In this document: in pieces, positions 34,631 to 43,895 of the stretch
How positions within the stretch are numbered: position 1 is the first letter of the stretch
Layout: each line of letters starts with the position of its first letter
Source of the DNA: Methanosarcina sp. UBA289
GTDB lineage: Archaea > Halobacteriota > Methanosarcinia > Methanosarcinales > Methanosarcinaceae
Reading direction: 5' to 3'
DNA: 64,000 nucleotides
Assembly: GCA_002496565.1 (NCBI GenBank)
Contig: DAKJ01000016.1
Span: 1-64,000 of the forward strand
The notes under the pieces: model-generated
Told to the model about the DNA's origin: nothing
Seen by the model: the letters and a program-made list of their open reading frames with translations, nothing else
The model's database searches: none
Position numbers and translations under genes: made by a program

Positions 34631-35614
34631 TCAAGCTGAAAGATTATACAAGTATATATAATCATCTTCCTGGTCTTCGGTATCATTGCCTGAGCGGATG
34701 TATACTATTTTATCGTCATAAATCGCAGAATAACTTGCAGACATAATATAAGCTGTCTCATTAGTTGAGATATTGTACATATAAATGCCATTCGACAAGT
34801 TATTTCCTACCCAGTATTGTTTTTCCCAAATTATTCTATCACCATATATATCCGGACTGGTCGAATTGCCATCAAAAGTGACTTGGCGTGTTTCATGTTT
34901 GGCAATATCTCGCATGTAGATATCCCATGATTCATTTTTTTGTTCTACCCACACGACAATGTTTCCGTAAATTTTACCTCCCGCTGCTGTACCAGTTCGG
35001 CTGATGTCACTTACTCTTTTTGTGGGTATGTCGTATATGGAAATGTTTGTACTCCATTCGCTTGAATTTACCTGATTTGCCCGTCCCCATACAATCTTAT
35101 TCCCGTAAATAGAAGGACCAAATTGAGCATGCTCATACGGAGTTAGCTGAGTTTCTTCATTGGTGCTGAGATTGTATAAATACAAACTGTTATACATATC
35201 ATTTTGATAATAGGTAGGCTGACCGTCAACGGATTTTGATCTTACATATACAAGATTATCACCATAGATCGCTGGTGCGCTTGCGTTAACGATTTCAATT
35301 TTTTTGCCAGTGGAAATGTTATACACAGTTATGTTTCCATTGTCCAGCCATGTAATTTTATCTCCCTGAATGGATGGGCTATCATCCGCATGTCCTATCC
35401 ATGTTATGTTTCCGGTAGTCAGGTTATACATGAAAACTCCGTTACCAAGAGTATCAGACCATGTAATAATGTTGCCGTAGATCGATGGGCTCAATGTTAG
35501 TCTCCAACCTACGATCATAGTCTCTTTGCCAGCGCTTGCTATTGATGTAAAGCTTATGAGAAAAATCAAAGCAAGTGATAGATGTATTATTTTGTTCCCC
35601 ACATTAATCCCCAT
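34631..35614 (-). CDS. Secreted beta-propeller surface protein
   Basis: 327 residues with a signal peptide (1-28, LSLALIFLISFTSIASA). About six TolB/Kelch-like blades of 40-50 residues follow, each with PSIYGNKIVW or PAIYGDNLVY and ending IYxYNLSTxE. N-glycosylation sequons (NxT/S) are frequent. Methanosarcina has large families of such surface repeat proteins. No PKD or anchor domain is present, unlike the divergent paralog at 35984-38584 whose N-terminal half shares the same blades. Probably a shed or partner-bound surface protein. Confidence 0.8.
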   Translation of the reverse strand: MGINVGNKIIHLSLALIFLISFTSIASAGKETMIVGWRLTLSPSIYGNIITWSDTLGNGVFMYNLTTGNITWIGHADDSPSIQGDKITWLDNGNITVYNISTGKKIEIVNASAPAIYGDNLVYVRSKSVDGQPTYYQNDMYNSLYLYNLSTNEETQLTPYEHAQFGPSIYGNKIVWGRANQVNSSEWSTNISIYDIPTKRVSDISRTGTAAGGKIYGNIVVWVEQKNESWDIYMRDIAKHETRQVTFDGNSTSPDIYGDRIIWEKQYWVGNNLSNGIYMYNISTNETAYIMSASYSAIYDDKIVYIRSGNDTEDQEDDYIYLYNLSA

Positions 35615-35983
35615 AAAGGATGTAACACTGGAAAACTACATCAATATTGCTGCTCATTAGCAATATGGGGGAAAGGGAACTAAAAACGGATATGAGAAAC
35701 TGCTTACTTTTTAGCATCTCATTATTGCTCTCCGGATAGGCTCTATATTAGGCAGGCATTATTTGTAATTATTTCATTTCAACTATCAGTTACTGATTGT
35801 TTTTTTCATTTTTAGTTGAATTATAGTTGTGTTTTTGACAACTCTAAATTATTGTTATACTGCAAATATCCAACCTTCGAGTATCCAGCTAATTACAGGT
35901 TAAATTCAAAGAGAATATTTAAAAAATATTAGGGTGTACCAAGTATTAATATTTTTTAAATGTATGGTGGTGAAGGAAAATAA
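35615..35983. other. Divergent promoter region of two surface protein genes
   Basis: AT-rich. It contains the leader of the 35984 gene with GGTGGTGAAGGAAAATAA as its ribosome-binding region. No gene. Confidence 0.4.
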
Positions 35984-38584
35984 ATGAAAAATTGGGTAAA
36001 GTTGAATTCGATAACTTTAGCTTCAATAGCCTTAGTTTTTATGTTTTTAACTTTAATTTCATCCGTGGCGTCAGCATCACAGGTAGCGACACAGGTGATG
36101 AGAATTGGTAATGGATCTGATCCTGCTATTTATGGTGACACAGTTGTATGGACAGACAGTGGCGTTATTCATGTTTATGATTTGACCTCGAAAACAGACA
36201 CTACAGTTAGCTCTTCTGCAGCATCTCATCCAGCTATTTACGGCAACAAATTAGTGTGGCATGATGAAAGCAGTGGAGTGCCAAGACTTACAGTTTATGA
36301 CATACCTTCGGGTGCTCGGTCTTATATTACAAAAGATGTGGACAACTACAGTATTCCTGCTATTTACGGCAATAGAATCGTTTGGAGTGCAAATTACAAT
36401 GAATCAAGTTATAATTATAATGTATATATGCGGGATATATCGACTTCTACACAGACTAAAATTACGGAGGGTAATAGTCCTGATATATACGATACCAAGA
36501 TTACATACGGTTATGAGGGTGAAGATGGAAGAATCATAGCTGTTTACGATATTAATACTAAAGAAACTATAGATATACACTCTTCTAGTCAGGTATTTAG
36601 TCCCTATATATACGGTAATAAAGTGATATGGTCAGACTTCTATTCCAGGGATGGATACATCCAAATGTATGACCTTGTTACTAAAAAAACTATTGATGTT
36701 ACCAGTGATAATACAGGCAATACTTTGTCCATCGTCAACGAGTATGGGTATGATGTCGTTGATGCTGGAGATGACACCGGTACTCATATTAATATAAATG
36801 GGGACAAAATTGTATATTCAAAATCTGGTGACGACCAATTTGGTTATGCGGGTGTATACGTTTATGACATTCCTTCAGTAAAAAGCACTCCAGTCTATAT
36901 TTATCCAAGAGGGACTTACACAACACCTGATATCTACAATGATACTCTCGTATGGGGAATAGGCAGTAGTTATGGTGGGGTTAATGATACTGGCATCTAT
37001 ATCTGTGATCTTTCTGTCACAAACACCTTGCCACCTGTAGCTGCATTTACTGCAAATACAACTTATGGAACTGTGCCTTTAGTTGTGCGATTCACTGATC
37101 TTAGCACTGGTGGAGTACCAAATTCCTGGTATTGGGATTTCGGTGATGATGCCAATTCAAAACACGCCACGAATGCAACCCACACTTTTACGAATCCAGG
37201 GGTGTATAACGTTACTTTAATAGTGGCAAATGAGGCAGGCAATAGTACGGTGAGGAAACCGAATTATATTACTGTAACTCCCCCACAGCCACCAGTGGCA
37301 GATTTTTCTACTAATGTAACCTCTGGAACAGCACCTCTAACGGTGTTATTCGCTGCTACAAGTAAAGGCGGAGCTACAAGTAAAGTCGAAGAACCTACAT
37401 CCTGGTATTGGGATTTCGGCGATGGTACCAATTCAAAAGATTCGGCTACTATTCACACATTTACGAAACCAGGAAATTATACAATCAGTCTGACTGTGGG
37501 AAACATTATAGGGAACAATACGACGACAAAGCCGGATTACATAGTTGTTACTGATCCAAATGCTCCGGTTGCAAACTTCAGTAGCAATGTTACCCAGGGT
37601 TATAGCCCCCTTTCTATTCAGTTTACTGACCTTTCTCAAAATGCAGAATCTAGAAGCTGGGACTTTGGAGACGCAAATACTTCAACCGAGCAGAATCCAA
37701 TGCATATCTATTCCTCTGCAGAAAACTATTCCGTAAATCTTACAGTGAGTAACGAAAACGGGACTACCTCAAAAACTACTATGATATATGTGCTTGAAAA
37801 AAGCCGTTCAAGTGATGAAAGCAATGGAAATAAAGGTGGAAGTAGTAGTGGCAGAAGCAGTGGCGGTGGTGGGGCTGGTGGTTCCCCTGAGCCTGCAAGA
37901 AATGTTGAAGTCAAGGAACTTTCACAGGCACAGGTTTCAAACGGAAAGCCTGTCAAGTTTGATTTCACTAAGAACGCAACCTGTGTTGTATATGTCAGCT
38001 TTGATGCAAAGAGGACCGCAGGTAAGACCACGGCTATTGCCGAACAGCTCAAAGGGAAATCAACTCTGGTTTCAGAATTTGACTCAGGCGAGGTATATAA
38101 GTACTTCAACCTCTGGGTTGGAAGCAATGGTTTTGCAACTCCAAGCAATATCGAAAATCCTTTAGTATGCTTTAAGGTTGAGAAAGCTTGGATACAGGAT
38201 AAAAAGATCGATAAGTCTTCAATCGTTCTGAGCAGGTTCAGTGACAAAAAATGGAATCAGCTTTCAACTAACCAGTCAGGAGAAGATGATAAATACCTGT
38301 ATTTCACAGCAAAAACCCCAGAATTCTCTCCTTTTGTAATAACAGGTAAGACTAAAGCAAATGTGACTAAAGCACAGCCTTTGACTGAGAACAAAACACA
38401 TTCAGATGTTGATAGTACTCAGAATAAAACTACCACTGGAAGTAAGATCACAACCGTTGAACAAACACCTGAGCAAAAACAAAGCTCAAGCACATCTGGA
38501 ATAGAAAACACAAAGACATCTGGTTTTGAAATAACTTCCTGTATCTTCTGTCTACTTAGCTTATTCTTATACAAAAGAAGATAA
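35984..38584 (+). CDS. Cell-surface protein: beta-propeller, three PKD domains, PGF-type C-terminus
   Basis: 866 residues. Signal peptide at 1-31. Six or seven propeller blades (AIYGDTVVW, AIYGNKLVW type, to about 345). Three PKD domains at about 350-430, 435-525 and 530-605, with SWYWDFGDD, SWYWDFGDG and SWDFGD. A Gly/Ser-rich linker (about 610-635). Then the domain with VKELSQAQVSNGKPVKFDF...FSPFVITG that often precedes PGF-CTERM anchors. It ends in a Thr/Ser/Gln stretch, a short hydrophobic helix (TSGFEITSCIFCLLSLFLY) and KRR, like a tripartite sorting signal for an archaeosortase. Likely anchored in the S-layer. It is divergent from a paralogous propeller gene. Confidence 0.88.
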   Translation: MKNWVKLNSITLASIALVFMFLTLISSVASASQVATQVMRIGNGSDPAIYGDTVVWTDSGVIHVYDLTSKTDTTVSSSAASHPAIYGNKLVWHDESSGVPRLTVYDIPSGARSYITKDVDNYSIPAIYGNRIVWSANYNESSYNYNVYMRDISTSTQTKITEGNSPDIYDTKITYGYEGEDGRIIAVYDINTKETIDIHSSSQVFSPYIYGNKVIWSDFYSRDGYIQMYDLVTKKTIDVTSDNTGNTLSIVNEYGYDVVDAGDDTGTHININGDKIVYSKSGDDQFGYAGVYVYDIPSVKSTPVYIYPRGTYTTPDIYNDTLVWGIGSSYGGVNDTGIYICDLSVTNTLPPVAAFTANTTYGTVPLVVRFTDLSTGGVPNSWYWDFGDDANSKHATNATHTFTNPGVYNVTLIVANEAGNSTVRKPNYITVTPPQPPVADFSTNVTSGTAPLTVLFAATSKGGATSKVEEPTSWYWDFGDGTNSKDSATIHTFTKPGNYTISLTVGNIIGNNTTTKPDYIVVTDPNAPVANFSSNVTQGYSPLSIQFTDLSQNAESRSWDFGDANTSTEQNPMHIYSSAENYSVNLTVSNENGTTSKTTMIYVLEKSRSSDESNGNKGGSSSGRSSGGGGAGGSPEPARNVEVKELSQAQVSNGKPVKFDFTKNATCVVYVSFDAKRTAGKTTAIAEQLKGKSTLVSEFDSGEVYKYFNLWVGSNGFATPSNIENPLVCFKVEKAWIQDKKIDKSSIVLSRFSDKKWNQLSTNQSGEDDKYLYFTAKTPEFSPFVITGKTKANVTKAQPLTENKTHSDVDSTQNKTTTGSKITTVEQTPEQKQSSSTSGIENTKTSGFEITSCIFCLLSLFLYKRR

Positions 38585-38605
38585 AAAGAAGTTAATTGCG
38601 TAGGT

Positions 38606-38776
38606 AATTTAAGGTCCCTGATCAAATCTGGCAGAAGGGCAGATGACAAAGATATAATTCGTGAAACAATATTTCCTTCATGCACAGTAAGATATGCGAT
38701 AAACAGGCTGAAAGAAGAAAAGATTCTGATGGAACGCTTTTATTCCTTGATTCACGCCAGAGCCTTTATGACATAA
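38606..38776 (+). pseudogene. Winged-helix regulator fragment
   Basis: The frame reads LRSLIKSGRRADDKDIIRE, TIFPSCTVRYAINRLKEEK, ILMERFYSLIHARAFMT, stop. The TVRYAINRLKEE segment is a recognition helix as in archaeal winged-helix proteins of the MarR/ArsR style. There is no start codon, and the frame opens only 20 bases after the surface protein stop. Probably the remnant of a small regulator. Confidence 0.4.
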
Positions 38777-39152
38777 AAAGACCTGCAAATCAGGTTCTAT
38801 CATTTGAGTAAGAAAGACTCTTCTGAGCAGAAAATATTCTTCAGAGCAAAAAAGTTTTTTGTATAATCATGTTTGTAGAAAATATGATTTTCTGAACAAT
38901 TTGATTAATTACAGCCTAAATTAAGGTTTTTGGGGTTTTCACCCCGAGATTTTTTCAAGTAAGTTGTGCTTTTTAAAAACAGTTGTACTTCTCTCAATTA
39001 AGCTATAGATAATTATATTTAATTAAATATAAATTTATGAATACTAATTTCCTGTAATTTGCTTTATATACTATTGTCCGACTGGTTGCAGTCCAAATGT
39101 ACAAGTGCGGAAGAGATATCATAAGACAAACTGGATGGGGAGCCGTGATATT

Positions 39153-39752
39153 ATGGATCTCAACGAAAAGATAGACATGATAGGGCGTTTATATCTGGGG
39201 CTTGAACAAATAGAAGATTGTGCGGAATTCTCAGCTTTGATTCCCGAAGTTCGAACGAATTTTGTTTATGCATCAAAAGAGGCAACCACTCCTGAAGATG
39301 TTCTTGCAGTCGATGGGAGGATTTCCGTAGCTGATGGGTTTCCGAAAGCTATCGGAAGAATAAAATTTGGGGCTTCTGGCTATATGGCACACCTTCTGCT
39401 AGAAATTCGGAAAAAAGACCCTGAAATAAGATCTATTATAGATTTTTCAAATAACCCAGAAATTGCCGAGTTTCTGATGGCTTACTGTAAAGAAAGAGGA
39501 TGGAATTTTTCAGTTGTAGATCGGAGCTTTGAGCCTGAGAATCTGAAGGATACGGAAGGAGAAGCGATTTCTTGGACTGTCGAGGAAGCTATTCGGGGCG
39601 CTGGGGGAAAGATGCCCAGAATCTTCTATGAAACAAGTGCGGTTGGAAAAGAGCCTGTGAGTATTCTTGTAGGGAAAGACCCTCTAGAGGTTGCGGAACA
39701 AATTTGTGAGCTTGCCAGAACTTACCATTCGTCAGGACAAAAAACGAGATAA
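39153..39752 (+). CDS. Stand-alone ThiN-type thiamine-phosphate synthase domain protein
   Basis: About 199 residues matching the ThiN domain found at the C-terminus of ThiDN: LIPEVRTNFVYASKEATTPEDVLAVDGRI, GRIKFGASGYMAHLLLEIRK, EIRSIIDFSNN, then VEEAIRGAGGKMPRIFYE and GKEPVSILVGKDPLEVAEQI. ThiN replaces ThiE in many archaea; here ThiE is also present (22224-22895). Stand-alone ThiN homologues may instead be thiamine sensors. The frame is open to 39105; I prefer the ATG at 39153 because GGGGAG lies upstream. It is a single gene, with hairpins after its stop. Confidence 0.75.
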   Translation: MDLNEKIDMIGRLYLGLEQIEDCAEFSALIPEVRTNFVYASKEATTPEDVLAVDGRISVADGFPKAIGRIKFGASGYMAHLLLEIRKKDPEIRSIIDFSNNPEIAEFLMAYCKERGWNFSVVDRSFEPENLKDTEGEAISWTVEEAIRGAGGKMPRIFYETSAVGKEPVSILVGKDPLEVAEQICELARTYHSSGQKTR

Positions 39753-39800
39753 AAGCGAAAAGTCCATCAGATAAAAAAATGGAACTGATATATGTAGTAA

Positions 39801-39907
39801 GGAGGAGCGGGGAAAGGATTGTAAAACCCCTCTCCTCCCGTGGAGTGAAGGAAACCGATTTTTCGGCTCTTCAATATAAACCGGCATCCTGGAGGTGATG
39901 ATGCCGG
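39801..39907. terminator. Two hairpins between convergent genes
   Basis: GGAGGAGCGGGG/CCCCTCTCCTCC (39801-39812 and 39827-39838, one mismatch) and CCGGCATC/GATGCCGG (39881-39888 and 39900-39907). The first lies about 50 bases after the ThiN stop and is a likely terminator. The second faces the lipoprotein gene end. Confidence 0.5.
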
Positions 39908-40053
39908 CTTTGAAATCCGTTTTGAAATGTAAGGTTTGTTCGCTTTTACACGATATTAGATAGAATTTTAGAGTATTTATAATGTACTGTGTTAGCATAC
40001 CACATGTTGACGTAACGCGCACCAATATGACAATCCTGAAAAAATATTTGTTT

Positions 40054-40596
40054 TCAGACCTCTCCCAAGTTTCCAAACTCAAGAGTCCTTCCCGCTCCAT
40101 CAACTATTGTCTTTTTTCCATTCACATCGATAAATCTCACAGAGAGATTTCCACCCTTGCTGTATTTTGCAAGAGTCCTTCCTGCTCCATCAACTATTGT
40201 CTTTTTTCCATTCACATCGATAAATTTCACAGAGAGGTTTCCATCCTTGCTGTATTTTGTCCAGATCGTAGTATTCTTATCTTCAGACCACATGTACTCA
40301 AATCTGGAGGTATTTCCTTCAGTGCCGGTTTCTATATAGGCTTTACAGAGAGTTTCGTTTTCAAATTTTTCGGTTCCAGTAATTGTCAAATTCAGGATTT
40401 TTCCGGTAGCCGGGTCTTTGACCTGAATCTGAGAACCTACAGGGCACCAGCTCCCTTCACCTGATTCCGGAAGACTAACAGTTATTTCAGTCTCATTATT
40501 TGAAACCGAGAAATTCGTTCCCTCTTTATCGGTGCAACCAAGGCTAAGAAATGCCGCTATAATAAGTAGAATAATTAAAATTCGTTTTTTTAACAA
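40054..40596 (-). CDS. Lipoprotein with an exact in-frame 30-residue duplication
   Basis: 180 residues. Lipoprotein signal with lipobox FLSLGC (Cys near 21). The middle is a small beta-rich domain. At the end lie two adjacent copies of a 30-residue unit: YSKDGNLSVKFIDVNGKKTI plus VDGAGRTL, then YSKGGNLSVRFIDVNGKKTI plus VDGAGRTL. At DNA level the copies are 90 bp each (about 40080-40169 and 40170-40259), nearly identical, so the duplication is recent. Function unknown. Exported and lipid-anchored. Confidence 0.8.
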   Translation of the reverse strand: MLKKRILIILLIIAAFLSLGCTDKEGTNFSVSNNETEITVSLPESGEGSWCPVGSQIQVKDPATGKILNLTITGTEKFENETLCKAYIETGTEGNTSRFEYMWSEDKNTTIWTKYSKDGNLSVKFIDVNGKKTIVDGAGRTLAKYSKGGNLSVRFIDVNGKKTIVDGAGRTLEFGNLGEV

Positions 40597-40973
40597 AACC
40601 TACCACCTTAATTTCAGGATTTAAATTCTATATGTTCAAGATAGTTATCCACTTTTAAAAACTCTCATTTAAATTTCAAGGTTATACTTTAGAATATACT
40701 TATCAAATAATATTAACTATTAGATAAAGTCTCTGATTTAAATTTTAGGTATATACCTTAGAGTATATTTAATAAGTCTAGTTAACAGCCATTTTTATAC
40801 AGAACTTGTGAGATTCTAGGTACAATAAAGTATTTTGCATCAAGTGCTCCCTTTTGATATTGCAGGTTTGAATATAGGTTTTAATATTATAGTCATGTTT
40901 TTAATTAAAAGAATAAAGGTAATATGTGTAAAAATGGAAATAAGGACATGCCTTTATCGTATTATAAAAGGGG
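40597..40973. other. Spacer with an imperfect direct repeat
   Basis: About 40662-40710 and 40723-40775 share a TCTSATTTAAATTTYARG core followed by ATACYTTAGARTATAYTTA. Nothing else is seen. It contains the promoters of the lipoprotein and uspA-like genes. Confidence 0.4.
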
Positions 40974-41423
40974 GTGGATAGAACGGAAGAAAGTATTTTC
41001 AAAGGAATTTTGATTGCAACCGACGGCTCGAAGAATGCAGAAAGAGCGGCTTCTTATGGAATGGATCTCGCAAAGGTAGCAGGTGCTGAAGTGCAGGCCC
41101 TTTATGTAATTTCAACTCAGCATGCAGTAACTACACGGACGGTTAAGGGCTGGAGCGAAGGATTTGAAGAGTGTCTTACAAATAAGGGGAGATATGCAAT
41201 TGACAATGTAGAAAAACTGGGAAAAGAAGCCGGGGTTAAAGTTAAACCGGTATTCCTGAAGGGCATTCCTGCCGATAAGATCCTTGAATATGCAGAGGAA
41301 AGCAATATTGACCTTATAGTAATGGGTACACAGGGTCTGACAGGCATCAAAAAATTCCTGATAGGCAGCGTGGCAGAAAAAGTCGTCAGGCATTCCAGAA
41401 TTCCAGTAATGGTTATTCGATGA
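40974..41423 (+). CDS. Universal stress protein (UspA family)
   Basis: 149 residues with the single Usp domain: ILIATDGSKNAERAASYGMDLAK at the start, KGIPADKILEYAEE, DLIVMGTQGLTGIKKFLIGSVAEKVVRHS. The ATP-binding G2xG9xG(S/T) motif is intact in GTQGLTG...IGS, so it is likely the ATP-binding type. The called start is a GTG with poor Shine-Dalgarno spacing; the true start could be a few codons downstream. It is a single gene. Confidence 0.88.
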   Translation: MDRTEESIFKGILIATDGSKNAERAASYGMDLAKVAGAEVQALYVISTQHAVTTRTVKGWSEGFEECLTNKGRYAIDNVEKLGKEAGVKVKPVFLKGIPADKILEYAEESNIDLIVMGTQGLTGIKKFLIGSVAEKVVRHSRIPVMVIR

Positions 41424-41534
41424 AAGCAGGCCCTGAAGGCCTGCTAATTCTTAGTTACAATGCTGAGAAATTATTCTAAGGTTTATCCTTAGATTTATTC
41501 TAGATTTATTTCCTAGTTGTTATCGATTACAGCC

Positions 41535-41813
41535 TCAATCCTCAAAGATCCCTGAGCCTTTAAACACGTCTTTTGCTTCCTCAAGGCTCAGATCTTCAGG
41601 GGGTACTATAATGTCGGATTCCAGAAGTTCTTCTGCTTCAATAGGCTCTCCTTTTTCCTTTATTTCGAAGATTAATCTCGCAAGTTCACTGCTGAATTCC
41701 TCGGCTTTTCCTTCCTCGACCAGATCCACAATTCGGTTATCAATCTGGTTCAGCTCGTCACAGAGAGCTTCAGGTACCCTGTACTGGCCTTCACCCATAA
41801 TCCTGATTATCAA
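41535..41813 (-). CDS. PspA-associated domain (PspAA) protein
   Basis: A 92-residue acidic protein with MIIRIMGEGQYRVPEAL, LNQIDNRIVDLVEEG and EEAKDVFKGSGIFED, the PspAA family. It is translated right after PspA (3 bases between stop and start), and the two are always paired. PspAA domains assist PspA in responding to membrane stress. Cytoplasmic, no membrane segment. Confidence 0.88.
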   Translation of the reverse strand: MIIRIMGEGQYRVPEALCDELNQIDNRIVDLVEEGKAEEFSSELARLIFEIKEKGEPIEAEELLESDIIVPPEDLSLEEAKDVFKGSGIFED

Positions 41814-41816
41814 TCT

Positions 41817-42569
41817 TCAGACCCCCTTTCGTTCTTCAGTACCTTCTTCCCCGGTTTTAGCTTTTTCAGACTCTTTTCCTGCTTCAGCCTTAAGCCTGGC
41901 AAGTTCGGATTCTACACTGCTCTGGGTACTGATTTTTGCAAGTTCCCTATCGATTTCGTCCTTGCCGCCTGTAAAGTCTTCGAGTGTGCCAGCTTCCATA
42001 AGCTCATCAATTGCCTCAGCCCGTGCTTTCATCTCTTCGGTTTTATTTTCGGCTCTTTCGAGCGCAAGGCCTACATCTGCCATCTCTTCGCTTATGCCGG
42101 AAACGGATTCATTAATTTTTACCTGGGCCTCAGCAGCTGAGTACTGGGCTTTAATCGACTCTTTCTTGGTCCTGAAGATCTCCACTTTCGTTGAAAGGCG
42201 CTTTTCCGAAGCTACCAATTTTTCTTGCTGCTTCTCAAGTTCTGCAATTTCTCTGTCAATCCCTTCTACCTGCTGCACAAGGGCGGCTTTTCTCTCAAGG
42301 GCAAGTCTTGCAAGATCTTCCCTGCCAGCGGCAACCGCATCCTTTGCCTGACTTTCAAGCTTGTCCGTACTCTGAACCAGTTTTGCACGCTGGAGCTGGA
42401 GGCGCTTTTTTGAGCTTGTAACTTCCGCAACTCCTCTCTTCACGTTCTGGAGCAGTTCGAGCTGCCTCTCATAGGAATAATCCAGTGTTTCCCTTGGGTC
42501 TTCCATCCTGTTAAGCACTTTATTCATCTTTGATTTAAATACTGTCTCCATCCTATTGAATAATCCCAT
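41817..42569 (-). CDS. pspA: PspA/IM30 family membrane-stress protein
   Basis: About 250 residues, almost wholly coiled coil. It starts MGLFNRMETVFKSKMNKVLN with the amphipathic first helix, then LDYSYERQLELLQNVKRGVAEV, and long Lys/Glu/Gln-rich helices typical of PspA, which forms ESCRT-III-like rods on membranes. A disordered tail (about 230-250) ends it. The frame is open to 42602, but AAAGGGG precedes the ATG at 42569. Operon with the PspAA protein. Confidence 0.9.
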   Translation of the reverse strand: MGLFNRMETVFKSKMNKVLNRMEDPRETLDYSYERQLELLQNVKRGVAEVTSSKKRLQLQRAKLVQSTDKLESQAKDAVAAGREDLARLALERKAALVQQVEGIDREIAELEKQQEKLVASEKRLSTKVEIFRTKKESIKAQYSAAEAQVKINESVSGISEEMADVGLALERAENKTEEMKARAEAIDELMEAGTLEDFTGGKDEIDRELAKISTQSSVESELARLKAEAGKESEKAKTGEEGTEERKGV

Positions 42570-43005
42570 GTATTTTCCCCTTTGTTTTTTTAAAGTTCTC
42601 AAGCCGAATAAAATCTGAAGATCATGCTTTCGTTATTATTCCTTATAAATTCTTCCGGTACCTCATATAGTATTTCTGGTATCCTTGCTGTCTATTTGCC
42701 TTTGCTAAAATTATATTATTAGCTTATCTACATTTCCTATAATCACCTTTCTTTTACCTACCTATAATCTCCTTTCTTAATCAAATATTTCCTTCTTGAA
42801 TCAAATATATATCTGCTATATATCTACTCAAACCAAAATTTTATATTCTAAATCAAAATTTTCATTTTCCGTATCAGGTTTCTATCTTTCAGAGTTTACT
42901 TGTTAAATAAAATAATATATATGTTTATAATTATATATAATAAGAAATTATTCGTTGCTGTGCGAACGACTTATATATTCTGAATGCAACTTATCTAAAG
43001 ATATT
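42570..43005. other. Divergent AT-rich region between pspA and msvR
   Basis: Degenerate CTTTCTTNAATCAAATAT repeats near 42740-42830. It holds the promoters of pspA and of the V4R regulator, including the TTCG...CGAA box at 42951. No gene. Confidence 0.4.
42951..42966 (+). promoter_or_regulatory. MsvR-type box at the regulator's own promoter
   Basis: TTCGTTGCTGTGCGAA is an inverted TTCG...CGAA repeat, of the type reported for MsvR binding. It lies just downstream of TATA-rich sequence (about 42918-42940) and 40 bases before the ATG, so autoregulation is likely. It also shows that a TTG at 42955 is not the start. Confidence 0.6.
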
Positions 43006-43743
43006 ATGGCAAAACCTGAGAGTAAAACAGAATTTTTTTATAATGAAAAAGGGCTGATAGCAATAGGCAGTCCTGTTAAACTCCAGATCCTTAACTTGCT
43101 CAGGGAAGAACCCAAATCATTTGATGAAATCGTAAAATTTACAGCAAAAGCCAAATCAACTATTTCCGTACATCTCAACAACCTCAGGTCATGTGAACTT
43201 GTGGAAGAAAGTTTTGACCCAAGAGACCGCCGCCGAAAGATTTATTCTTTTACTTCACGTTACATGGGCTGCTCTCAGGAACCTTTCATTGAGCATTATA
43301 GGAGTTTGCTTGAAAAGGCTCCAGCATGTAGAAATGATAGGTTCTGCTTTGCAGAAATCCTTCTCCATGCTCTTTACTTTGGTTTTGAAGCATACGGAAT
43401 TGACAATGCCCCGGTTGTAAAAACGATAGGAAACGATCTTGGAAGATCTATTTCCCCTATTTTTGAATCCGAGACCTTTGAGGAACTCTTGAAGGAAATC
43501 GGGGATTTCCTGGAATTCCAGGGGAAATGTTGTGTTAACTTGCTCGTAGATCTCCCTGGTCTTCAGATTGAAGACGATTTCAAAGCCAGTTCAATGCCTG
43601 TCACAGGACAACCCTTCTGTACCTTAAGAGAAGGTATTATTGAGGGAATTCTTAGAGAAAAGCTCAAGAAGGAGTACAGAGTTACAGAGACCGAGTGTTA
43701 CGGGTCAGGGCACGAACATTGCCTTTTTAAGATAACAATATGA
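43006..43743 (+). CDS. msvR: Methanogen V4R-domain regulator, MsvR-like
   Basis: 245 residues with an ArsR-style winged helix (about 15-85: IGSPVKLQILNLLREEPKSFDEI, STISVHLNNLRSCELVEE) and a C-terminal V4R domain (about 110-245). The V4R part has a CC pair in GKCCVNLLVDL, PFCTLREGIIEGIL and TECYGSGHEHCLFKI. MsvR of methanogens is a redox-responsive regulator that uses V4R cysteines as the switch; those cysteines are present. The start at 43006 is downstream of the operator. It lies divergent from pspA, which could be a target. Confidence 0.85.
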   Translation: MAKPESKTEFFYNEKGLIAIGSPVKLQILNLLREEPKSFDEIVKFTAKAKSTISVHLNNLRSCELVEESFDPRDRRRKIYSFTSRYMGCSQEPFIEHYRSLLEKAPACRNDRFCFAEILLHALYFGFEAYGIDNAPVVKTIGNDLGRSISPIFESETFEELLKEIGDFLEFQGKCCVNLLVDLPGLQIEDDFKASSMPVTGQPFCTLREGIIEGILREKLKKEYRVTETECYGSGHEHCLFKITI

Positions 43744-43895
43744 ATTCCTTTTTTATACTGATGGTATTACATACGAATATTATTAATAAATCTGGCTTTA
43801 AGCTGCGCCCTGTTCTCAAACCAACTGGCTTATAAAATTATATAAAGGTCAGCTCTTTTTCAGGTTTCAGTTTATTTTTACATGAAGCACATCTG

